This document shows, one piece after another, positions 15,364 through 20,471 of a stretch of DNA of 22,210 nucleotides (positions within the stretch are counted from its first letter, which is position 1; each line of letters opens with the position of its first letter). The position numbers and the translations under genes are program-made. The stretch comes from a virus: the IMG/VR virus record IMGVR_UViG_3300017917_002286, positions 1-22,210 of that record; one strand, written 5' to 3'. The notes below the pieces were generated by a model. It saw only the letters and a program-made list of their open reading frames with translations, searched no databases and was not told where the DNA came from.

Positions 15364-16317
15364 TTACGCGTCAACTTTGTGCAGGATACAAGGGATAATT
15401 TCGCCGCTGCGAATTACAGCTACCGTATCCCCGATCTGCAAGCCCAGGCTCTCAATAAATCCAGGATTGTTGAGAGTTGCTCGTGACACTAGCGCATCAC
15501 CAATCATGACTGGCTCTAGTATAGCAACAGGGGTAACTTTACCCGACTTACCTACTTGCCACTCTACACCGATGAGTTTAGTTTCAACGTGCTCTGCGCG
15601 CTCTTTTTTGGCATATGCACCGCGAGGGTGTTTAGCCGTATACCCCATTTCTAAAAACATTGCATTATCATTTACACGAAACACAATGCCATCGCAAGGG
15701 TAAATTTTATCTAGCTCGGTCTCGTTTATTGTTCCGAAACCAAGCCGTCTTAGTCGTAGCAAGTCATCGTCATACTTTAGTTCTAGGCTAGGCTGTATGC
15801 CGTAGGCAAAGAAGCTAAGGGCACGAGTCTTGAACTCATCTACATCTTTAAGATTGAGTGAACCTGCTGCATAGTTACGAGCATTCTCAATATGCTTAGG
15901 TGCTACAATCTCACCAGTGACTTGATAGATTCCTGGCAAGTTAATATTGTTAGGCACTAGTCCCTTATGCGCTAGTAGCTTGTCAGTAATAAGTTGACCC
16001 TCTACTCCGTCACCACGAGTTAGTGCACGCACTAGTTGACCATCAACATACAGCAGTGAAACGGCCGCACCGTCTAGCTTGGCCGTCATGCACAAGTCTT
16101 GAATACCTTCTAGTGGACGCTTGCCCTCGTCTTCATAATACTTTTGTAGTGAATACATTTGGTATAAGTGACGCTCAGTTGGGCCGCTTGCGCGTGCGCC
16201 AACAGCCGAGTAGCCACAGCTCTCGGCAAGTCTGTCGAATTGATCGTCAGTGATAATGGGCTGGCCGGCATAGTATGCTCGGGCCGCTTTATTCAAGAAT
16301 TGTTCTAGTTCAGTCAT
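15364..16317 (-). CDS. ligA: NAD-dependent DNA ligase, N-terminal catalytic half (adenylation plus OB fold)
   Basis: Seals nicks using NAD+. In 317 residues: a shortened Ia NMN-binding region with ARAYYAGQPIITDDQFD (12-28), the adenylated lysine K80 in AKLDG, RGDG (101-104), the GE motif TGEIV (134-138), DGIVFRVN (209-216), and an OB fold (about 245-315) with GKSGKVTPVA and SGEIIP. It ends where the zinc finger would begin; the rest is encoded at 14516-15274. The combined length (569) is below that of E. coli LigA (671). In the nucleotidyltransferase motif DGVVxKVN, the usual lysine (E. coli K290) is arginine (R214) here. The ATG at 16317 coincides with the predicted transcription start, so the mRNA may be leaderless. 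Confidence 0.94.
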   Translation of the reverse strand: MTELEQFLNKAARAYYAGQPIITDDQFDRLAESCGYSAVGARASGPTERHLYQMYSLQKYYEDEGKRPLEGIQDLCMTAKLDGAAVSLLYVDGQLVRALTRGDGVEGQLITDKLLAHKGLVPNNINLPGIYQVTGEIVAPKHIENARNYAAGSLNLKDVDEFKTRALSFFAYGIQPSLELKYDDDLLRLRRLGFGTINETELDKIYPCDGIVFRVNDNAMFLEMGYTAKHPRGAYAKKERAEHVETKLIGVEWQVGKSGKVTPVAILEPVMIGDALVSRATLNNPGFIESLGLQIGDTVAVIRSGEIIPCILHKVDA

Positions 16318-16324
16318 AGTATAT

Positions 16325-16353
16325 ATTATACAGGTTTAGGGTCACTAAATCAA
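16325..16353 (-). promoter_or_regulatory. Sigma70-like promoter for the ligase catalytic half, predicted leaderless
   Basis: On the minus strand, -35 TTGATT (16353-16348), 17-base spacer, -10 TATAAT (16330-16325). The -10 ends only 7 bases before the A of the ATG at 16317. The -35 contains the TGA stop of the PC4-like gene. Sequence around it resembles the promoter at 18510-18538. Confidence 0.82.
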
Positions 16354-16631
16354 CTGTGAATTTTTTCAGCATATCGGCCAATGATTTCTTCGGCCTCGCC
16401 TTTTGAAACTATATCAAATAATCCATCTAAGAGGGCATAGATGTTTTCCATACTGGCTTCCATGCTTACGCCCTCTTTACTTGGTACAAAGTCACCTTCA
16501 TAGCTTTGAAAGTATTTGCGTATATTGATATAATACTTTTCTCTGAATTCGCTCACAGTGAGCATAAGCTGATAAAACTTATCCTCGTTGTGGTAAATTA
16601 TTTTTTCGTAGTGTAGTACACCATCACTCAT
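16350..16631 (-). CDS. PC4/YdbC-like single-stranded DNA-binding protein
   Basis: The 93 residues carry the signature of the PC4 (transcriptional coactivator p15) fold: VSEFREKYYINIRKYFQSYE then FVPSKEGVSM (residues about 26-56), matching the family pattern FRGK-x-IxIRKYY-x-GxxxPxKkGI, followed by a C-terminal helix for dimerisation. The family binds ssDNA or melted promoters; in phages it may act in replication or transcription control. The start at 16631 is chosen because AAGGA lies 7 bases upstream; a longer in-frame opening from 16703 overlaps the Cys-rich gene and is unlikely. The last codons form part of the next promoter. Assigned by pattern recall. Confidence 0.72.
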   Translation of the reverse strand: MSDGVLHYEKIIYHNEDKFYQLMLTVSEFREKYYINIRKYFQSYEGDFVPSKEGVSMEASMENIYALLDGLFDIVSKGEAEEIIGRYAEKIHS

Positions 16632-16737
16632 GCTTAATCCTTGCTGGGCAGCGTCTACCCTGATAACAGTTGTGATTGCAAGGCGGGCAGTTGCTTGCAC
16701 CAATAAGTTTTAAAAATTTAATTACTGCTTGCATCAT
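16624..16737 (-). CDS. Cys-rich phage microprotein (37 aa)
   Basis: A 37-residue frame starting at tandem ATGs (16737 and 16734), overlapping the previous stop by 4 bases (ATGA) and the PC4-like start by 8 bases, so it fills what would otherwise be a 100-base gap. Residues 1-12 are hydrophobic and basic, followed by NCPPCNHNCYQGRRC with four cysteines spaced as C-x2-C-x3-C-x5-C, suggesting a metal-binding knuckle. Similar short C-N-x-x-C-x-QGR-x-C proteins occur in many phages as unannotated small genes, as far as I recall. Function unknown. Confidence 0.68.
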   Translation of the reverse strand: MMQAVIKFLKLIGASNCPPCNHNCYQGRRCPARIKHE

Positions 16738-17357
16738 ACCTTGACTCCCAGCTCCCGCAAATGCTCCAAACTTGCTAGCTCATACGCAGGCTGATAGGCA
16801 CTTTGTTGCCAATTGCCACGCAACCACATACTGTAGATATACCCGTGTTTAGGGTCAAGTTTTTCACTAGTAATTTGTGCAAGTGTATCGTATCTAGCAC
16901 TGTACACTACTTCGCCTACCTTAAATCTGTCGCGCACTGCACCTTCGGGAATTAACTGCGGATCAAAGTAGCTATGTCCAGGCACACGAATAGGTACACT
17001 ATAAGTTTCTAGAATTTGCTTTACAAACGCTGGACTACGATATATACCTTTACTGATACCATCAATAGGTTCGCCGCTTAGGTACTCGCCGATAATAAAT
17101 TGCAGTTCATCACTGCTTACAGGTTTGCCACGCTTTTCAGCACGAAACTTCTTATCGCGCGCTTGTTTATCTTTGTACTGCTGAATGATGGTACCGAGAC
17201 GAGTGGTGTTATAACTCATGCCCAAAATCTGACAAGCGTCTTTTTTGGTAATAGGCTTTGCGCCCTCCTCGACTGGCTCTAGTAGACGAATAACTCTAGC
17301 AATATTTGCATCTGTCATCAACTCGTCTTCCAGATCACTGCGCTTTCGCTTACCCAT
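16734..17357 (-). CDS. Unknown phage protein with HTH-like segments
   Basis: A conserved-looking phage protein of 207 residues with no function I can name. The N-terminus is very basic (MGKRKRSD). Residues about 36-58 (ITKKDACQILGMSYNTTRL) look like a helix-turn-helix, and a second follows around 80-120 (SSDELQFIIGEYLSG then YRSPAFVKQILETY). The C-terminal half contains VGEVVYSARYDTLAQI, an SH3/KOW-like beta segment, and ends ELASLEHLRELGVKV. A DNA-binding regulator is plausible. I use the second ATG (17357), which has GGGGG 6 bases upstream; the first (17363) abuts it. It overlaps its neighbours on both sides. Confidence 0.78.
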   Translation of the reverse strand: MGKRKRSDLEDELMTDANIARVIRLLEPVEEGAKPITKKDACQILGMSYNTTRLGTIIQQYKDKQARDKKFRAEKRGKPVSSDELQFIIGEYLSGEPIDGISKGIYRSPAFVKQILETYSVPIRVPGHSYFDPQLIPEGAVRDRFKVGEVVYSARYDTLAQITSEKLDPKHGYIYSMWLRGNWQQSAYQPAYELASLEHLRELGVKV

Positions 17358-17544
17358 TCTCATCCCCCATCATCTGTTGTACAAGATTTCTCAAATCCTG
17401 TATTTCTTCAGCAGCCTCATCTAACAAGTCTGCAATCCTGTCAGGCTTATTTTCCTGGACACTTTTGCGACCAGGAATTTGTCGCCTTATACTAGCACGG
17501 ATGCGTAGTCTGTCTACAATATCTTGATCCATAATGTTGTCCAT
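17350..17544 (-). CDS. Small helical protein, unknown
   Basis: 64 residues, starting at the ATG at 17544 just after a terminator U-tract; an ATG at 17532 is also possible. The pattern DIVDRLR...RKSVQ...PDRIADLLDEAAEEIQDLRNLV is the familiar layout of small phage proteins with an N-terminal DI-DRLR and a C-terminal amphipathic helix, which are widespread but uncharacterised. An upstream in-frame GTG (17562) lies within the hairpin and is rejected. The 3' end overlaps the next gene by 8-14 bases. Confidence 0.68.
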   Translation of the reverse strand: MDNIMDQDIVDRLRIRASIRRQIPGRKSVQENKPDRIADLLDEAAEEIQDLRNLVQQMMGDENG

Positions 17545-17573
17545 AAAAAGAATAGGCGGCACTGGGCCGCCTA
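17545..17573 (-). terminator. Hairpin terminator after the 17577-17951 gene
   Basis: An 8-base-pair GC-rich stem (17553-17560 with 17566-17573), loop of 5, followed on the minus strand by a broken U-rich run (17552-17545). It begins 3 bases past the stop codon and runs right up to the next ATG at 17544. Confidence 0.8.
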
Positions 17574-17576
17574 GGA

Positions 17577-17951
17577 TTAAGCCTTGATAACTGTGAGCAG
17601 ATACACAGCAGCCTTGCCGGTCAGCTTGCTCAAAATATCTTCATCAACAGGTGCGCCCTTGGCCTCGATTGCGGCACGCAGTTCAGCAATGCTAGACTCT
17701 TTACTAACACGCTTACTTCCCTCACCAGTGGTCTTGGCTTTAGTGCCACCACTAGAGCTTGCGCTAGGGTCTTTCTTAACATAAACACCAGCTTGCACAA
17801 GAACCATGCGAACCCCGTTGGGACTCATTTCAATTTCTTCTGCAATATCCTTGATAATTTCAGTGCTGGTTTCAGGAGTAGGTTCTGCGCCCTCATACAT
17901 TTCAATTACTTTTGCCTTGAGTTCGTCAGTCCACTGAGTAGTTGTAGCCAT
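17577..17951 (-). CDS. HTH-like DNA-binding protein, related to the tandem-HTH gene
   Basis: 124 residues in three parts: an HTH/SANT-like unit at 6-57 (QWTDELKAKVIEMYEG, then EIIKDIAEEIEMSPNGVRMVL), a Ser/Gly/Lys-rich linker (58-82), and a C-terminal helical domain (SIAELRAAIEAKG, then DILSKLTGKAAVYLLTVI). The first unit follows the same plan as the repeats of the gene at 13771-14523, and both genes share GC-richer codons and a terminator directly after the stop, so I read them as functional relatives and probably abundant proteins. AAGGAA lies 4 bases before the ATG. Family name not known to me. Confidence 0.8.
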   Translation of the reverse strand: MATTTQWTDELKAKVIEMYEGAEPTPETSTEIIKDIAEEIEMSPNGVRMVLVQAGVYVKKDPSASSSGGTKAKTTGEGSKRVSKESSIAELRAAIEAKGAPVDEDILSKLTGKAAVYLLTVIKA

Positions 17952-17959
17952 TTGTTTCC

Positions 17960-18214
17960 TTAATGAGTGTTTTTAGTTTGTTTAATATTTCCAGTTTTAA
18001 CTAGATCGTATTCGATTAGTTTATCGTATGCGGCATTGTATGCCAGTGCAAGTAAATAAAGTTTATCTGTTGGTATCAAACTGTCCGGCAGATCGGATGG
18101 GTCTGATCCATTTCCAATACAGATTTCTTCTATTTTTTGTTTTAGTTGTAGTCCTAATTTGGCAGCTTCTGCTAATGCCGCACTATCCCAAGTTCTAAAC
18201 TGTTGTTTAGACAT
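17960..18214 (-). CDS. Unknown small protein
   Basis: 84 residues, not recognised. Largely helical: residues 10-35 (SAALAEAAKLGLQLKQKIEE) and 50-72 (DKLYLLALAYNAAYDKLIEY) form two amphipathic helices separated by a short Asp/Pro-rich loop. No membrane segment or cysteine motif beyond a single Cys. The ATG overlaps the previous stop by 8 bases and the stop is 8 bases before the next gene, so it is part of the operon started at the 18510 promoter. Confidence 0.75.
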   Translation of the reverse strand: MSKQQFRTWDSAALAEAAKLGLQLKQKIEEICIGNGSDPSDLPDSLIPTDKLYLLALAYNAAYDKLIEYDLVKTGNIKQTKNTH

Positions 18215-18479
18215 AATCGGCTTTTACCGACTGCATCTGCTCAGGGATAAACCTACGGTAGTTGTGCTTTAGATCAAACTGCTCTAGCAAACGCATGGTT
18301 TCGTCATGCTGTGCGGTTTTCAGCAAACTAAACTCACGACAAAAATCAGCAAAGTCTTGCTCTGGCATCTGAGATACATCAATGCCTTCTACATACTTGC
18401 AAGGCTGCTGCAGCTCAATAACTGCGCGTTCGCTTTGTGAGCCATCACTTTTTGTGTAGGTAAATTCAATAAGTTTCAT
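18207..18479 (-). CDS. Unknown small protein, first gene of an operon
   Basis: 90 residues, not recognised by function. The N-terminus is a beta-hairpin-like segment (MKLIEFTYTKSDGSQSERAV), followed by KYVEGIDVS and an acidic helical stretch, ending with DLKHNYRRFIPEQM. The frame is open far upstream (to 18611), but that region contains the promoter at 18510-18538, so translation must start at the ATG at 18479. The leader is about 24 bases, with a weak CGGAAA ribosome site. The resemblance to small proteins of T4-like phages is an impression only. Confidence 0.8.
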   Translation of the reverse strand: MKLIEFTYTKSDGSQSERAVIELQQPCKYVEGIDVSQMPEQDFADFCREFSLLKTAQHDETMRLLEQFDLKHNYRRFIPEQMQSVKADYV

Positions 18480-18509
18480 TGTGTGGTTTCCGTGAGTTGT
18501 CAATATATT

Positions 18510-18538
18510 ATTATACAAGTTTAGCGACTTAGGGTCAA
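18510..18538 (-). promoter_or_regulatory. Sigma70-like promoter
   Basis: On the minus strand, -35 TTGACC (18538-18533), 17-base spacer, -10 TATAAT (18515-18510). A TTCACAG block directly upstream is identical to that before the promoter at 16325. It decides the start of the gene at 18479. Confidence 0.85.
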
Positions 18539-18549
18539 CTGTGAAATTT

Positions 18550-18810
18550 TTAATCTTTTGCAAAGATACTGTTACGGAGTCCGCGCCTAAACTGTTCGGC
18601 CTTAGACTCAAACAATATAGGTAAGATTAAAACTGGAGCCATAATACAACCAATAATAATGTAGATTACAGCACTCATAATAGGGTATTTTGTAAACTCG
18701 TTTTCAACACCCTCACTTTTTGCTTCGCCTAGTATGGGTAAAAAGAATAATAGACAACAAGTAATGCTAGTAGTTAGTGCAAATATAATATATAGTTCAA
18801 TCAACCCCAT
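18550..18810 (-). CDS. Small two-span inner-membrane protein
   Basis: 86 residues with two clear hydrophobic segments, 5-27 (LYIIFALTTSITCCLLFFLP) and 43-67 (PIMSAVIYIIIGCIMAPVLI), joined by a short charged loop and ending in a basic cytoplasmic tail (KAEQFRRGLRNS). No signal-peptide cleavage motif. A hairpin with both ends in the cytoplasm is likely. It overlaps the gene before it by 10 bases. Function unknown; small early phage membrane proteins often modify the host envelope or exclude other phages, but nothing here proves that. Confidence 0.8.
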   Translation of the reverse strand: MGLIELYIIFALTTSITCCLLFFLPILGEAKSEGVENEFTKYPIMSAVIYIIIGCIMAPVLILPILFESKAEQFRRGLRNSIFAKD

Positions 18811-19193
18811 ACAAGATTACCGTGTTTATCGTGGGCACGAGCACCAAGCTGAAAGCTTACTCGACCTTCGATTTTTGGATACTGCCTGTTGCCTCGCAGA
18901 TATACTGCGGCACTGCGTACCTTTTCATTGCTACTAAACAAGTCGTGACTTGCTTTACCAGTCATCAACTTAAACAGCTTAGCAACTTGGATATTAGTTT
19001 TTGACCACTGACCTGTAGTGCCTGGCGTTCTACGCCTGTAACTAATATTTTTCAAAGCTTCAGCAATTTGCGGATTGTTAGGTTGTAGCTTTAGTAGTTT
19101 CTTTAGCTTGCGCTCACGATTTGTTTTCCAGCGGCTATTTGCTTTATAATTGCTGTAATAGCCTTGTTTAGACTTACTAGTAGTTTTTGCCAT
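18801..19193 (-). CDS. Basic unknown protein
   Basis: 130 residues, strongly basic (Lys/Arg-rich throughout, e.g. WKTNRERKLKKLLKLQ at 22-37 and YRRRTPGTTGQW at 52-63), likely nucleic-acid-binding. A C-terminal region with EGRVSFQLGARAHDKHGNLVW looks like beta structure. I do not recognise a family. It overlaps the previous gene by one base (TAATG) and the following membrane-protein gene by 10 bases. The pairing of a basic protein and a membrane protein in one transcript is noted without functional claim. Confidence 0.8.
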   Translation of the reverse strand: MAKTTSKSKQGYYSNYKANSRWKTNRERKLKKLLKLQPNNPQIAEALKNISYRRRTPGTTGQWSKTNIQVAKLFKLMTGKASHDLFSSNEKVRSAAVYLRGNRQYPKIEGRVSFQLGARAHDKHGNLVWG

Positions 19194-19537
19194 TATTCGG
19201 TATCTTGTACAAAGGTGTAGCCATCGTCATCGGCGACAAAAATTTCTTCGTCACTTTCAATGCGCTCTACTAGAGTGTTGCCAGTATTAATGGTGTTGTA
19301 GTTATTATAGCAATAGTTAAGTGCTTCTACTAGTTCGGGGATCTGGTCAATACTGATAGGAATGCTGCGATTGCAACCATCAAAGATACGGACTTCATCC
19401 ATACCTCCTGGATTAGTACCATGCTCTACGCCTTGATAAAACCACAAGGTTTCACCATTGCGCTCGATACTAAACATACCTTCATCGCCGAATAGGTCTA
19501 CATCGTGTGCTTCTGCTTTGCCAAAATAAATCTTCAT
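19193..19537 (-). CDS. Acidic unknown protein, first gene of an operon
   Basis: 114 residues, clearly acidic (Asp/Glu-rich, especially the tail ESDEEIFVADDDGYTFVQDTE), no recognised motif. The pattern of short strands (MKIYFGKAE, GMFSIERNGETLWFYQG, DEVRIFDG) suggests a small beta-rich fold with a helix at 66-85. It has a good AAAGGA ribosome site 8 bases before the ATG and starts about 24 bases downstream of the best promoter in the window (19568-19596), so expression should be strong. An acidic partner for the basic protein that follows is imaginable. Confidence 0.8.
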   Translation of the reverse strand: MKIYFGKAEAHDVDLFGDEGMFSIERNGETLWFYQGVEHGTNPGGMDEVRIFDGCNRSIPISIDQIPELVEALNYCYNNYNTINTGNTLVERIESDEEIFVADDDGYTFVQDTE

Positions 19538-19567
19538 TGTGTGTCCTTTGTGGGGTTAGAATTTAAT

Positions 19568-19596
19568 ATTATACTTGTTTATGTTGAGTTTGTCAA
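19568..19596 (-). promoter_or_regulatory. Consensus sigma70 promoter with inverted repeat over the -35
   Basis: On the minus strand, a perfect TTGACA (19596-19591), 17-base spacer, and TATAAT (19573-19568). A 6-base inverted repeat with 5-base centre (19582-19598) covers the -35 and could be an operator. The 89-base gap 19538-19626 holds nothing else. Confidence 0.9.
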
Positions 19597-19626
19597 CAAA
19601 ATAATTTTGCAACAAAAAATTAACTA

Positions 19627-19956
19627 CTAAGTTTGATCTCCGCTAGTTTTTGCTTGCTGCTCAGCTTCCATATAGTCAAAAATGGAGTTATGTATTGCTA
19701 AGTAACCAGATACCTGTGCAGGTAAATAGCTTTCAGGTCCAAATCCAAATACATCGTAAAGAACGTATCGGTAAGTACCACGATCCTCAATTTCGCCTTT
19801 AAATATGCGACGACTAACAGCGCAAAAAGTCATTAGCTGCTGCTCTTTGCTTAGCGAGTTCCAATACTGCTCTTGCTCCAGCTCCATGCGGTCAATTGAT
19901 TCTTGAAACAGTTGGCTAGTTTCTGCAAAAGTTTTGCTGAGTTCTTCGTTATTCAT
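19627..19956 (-). CDS. Unknown phage protein
   Basis: 109 residues, not assigned to a function. An N-terminal amphipathic helix (1-40, Glu/Gln-rich) is followed by TFCAVSRRIFKGEIEDRGTY and VLYDVFGFGPESYLPAQVSGYLAIHN, an aromatic-rich segment that I believe recurs in small proteins of marine T4-like phages; unverified. It begins 9 bases after the CCA end of the CAT tRNA, with AAGGA 5 bases before its ATG, so it is probably released from a joint tRNA-mRNA transcript started at the promoter at 20210. Confidence 0.78.
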   Translation of the reverse strand: MNNEELSKTFAETSQLFQESIDRMELEQEQYWNSLSKEQQLMTFCAVSRRIFKGEIEDRGTYRYVLYDVFGFGPESYLPAQVSGYLAIHNSIFDYMEAEQQAKTSGDQT

Positions 19957-19965
19957 AGTTGTCCT

Positions 19966-20033
<68 letters not shown>

Positions 20034-20043
<10 letters not shown>

Positions 20044-20183
20044 GCTAATTCTTTGATTATTTTTTCCTGTTCTTGTGGGGTCATGTATGCCCAACGCTGA
20101 ATTTCTTCTAGGGTTCGCTTGCACCCAATACAGTACTGCAGCTTAGGGTCAAGTTTGCATATTTTTATACAAGGTGTTTGCAT
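20034..20183 (-). CDS. DUF1289-like Cys-rich microprotein (49 aa)
   Basis: A 49-residue frame, short but distinctive: PCIKICKLDPKLQYCIGCKRTLEEIQ and MTPQEQEKIIKEL. Four cysteines (C5, C9, C18, C21), the IGCKRT-x2-EI-x2-W core and the C-terminal MT-x2-E helix match DUF1289 (YdhL-like) proteins, proposed to bind a metal or Fe-S centre; function unknown. It begins 20 bases downstream of the predicted start of the 20210 promoter; the leader is the right arm of a terminator hairpin, with no clear Shine-Dalgarno. Its last 10 bases are the beginning of the tRNA gene, so tRNA processing would cut its stop region. Confidence 0.82.
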
Positions 20184-20186
20184 AAT

Positions 20187-20229
20187 AAAAAATCCCCAAA
20201 CCAGTATATATTATACCAAGTTTGGGGAT
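20187..20229 (-). terminator. Terminator hairpin whose loop carries a promoter -10 box
   Basis: Outer 10-base-pair stem (20192-20201 with 20220-20229), an inner 5-base-pair stem (20204-20208 with 20212-20216), then five U residues on the minus strand (20191-20187). It follows the Val tRNA by about 20 bases and would end the upstream tRNA/rubredoxin transcript. Confidence 0.85.
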
Positions 20230-20238
20230 ACAAATCAA
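20210..20238 (-). promoter_or_regulatory. Sigma70-like promoter nested inside the terminator
   Basis: On the minus strand, -35 TTGATT (20238-20233), 17-base spacer, -10 TATAAT (20215-20210). The spacer is the 5' arm of the hairpin, and the expected start (near 20203) lies beyond it, so new transcripts carry only the 3' arm. Confidence 0.8.
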
Positions 20239-20248
20239 GTTAATAATT

Positions 20249-20323
20249 TGGTACCCGGTAGTGGGGTCGAACCACTGACCCACGCCTTGTAAGGGCGTTG
20301 CTCTACCACTGAGCTAACCGGGT
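20249..20323 (-). tRNA. tRNA-Val (TAC)
   Basis: Complete cloverleaf: acceptor ACCCGGT/ACCGGGT, anticodon stem ACGCC/GGCGT with loop CTTACAA, standard T-loop TTCGACC, A73 and encoded CCA. It begins one base after the stop of rubredoxin. Confidence 0.94.
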
Positions 20324-20324
20324 G

Positions 20325-20471
20325 TTATTCGAATTCGTAGATTTCGTAATCTTCTTTACCTACACCGCACTCAGGACACTCGAAGTTATCTGGCAAAGTT
20401 TCCCATCTGCCTTCCAGTTCCTCGTCATGTATATGTCCGCACACTACGCATACATATTCACAGTTACTCAT
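20325..20471 (-). CDS. Rubredoxin (48 aa, short form)
   Basis: Mononuclear iron electron-transfer protein. Both Fe(SCys)4 knuckles are present: YVCVVCG (C8, C11) and ECPECG (C32, C35), followed by VGKEDYEIYEFE as in stand-alone rubredoxins (CPxCGVGKxxFE). The loop between the knuckles is several residues shorter than in typical 52-54 residue rubredoxins, yet keeps W-x-LPDNFECPECG. The ATG overlaps the TGA of rubrerythrin (ATGA), so the two are translated together, and it most likely passes electrons to that diiron protein. A tRNA-Val starts one base after its stop. Confidence 0.93.
   Translation of the reverse strand: MSNCEYVCVVCGHIHDEELEGRWETLPDNFECPECGVGKEDYEIYEFE

Noticed and set aside
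16632-16703. Longer N-terminus for the PC4-like protein
   Set aside because: It would overlap the Cys-rich microprotein in another frame and ignores the AAGGA site before the ATG at 16631.
18480-18611. Longer N-terminus for the gene at 18207-18479
   Set aside because: The extension covers the promoter at 18510-18538 and its start lies before the predicted transcription start.
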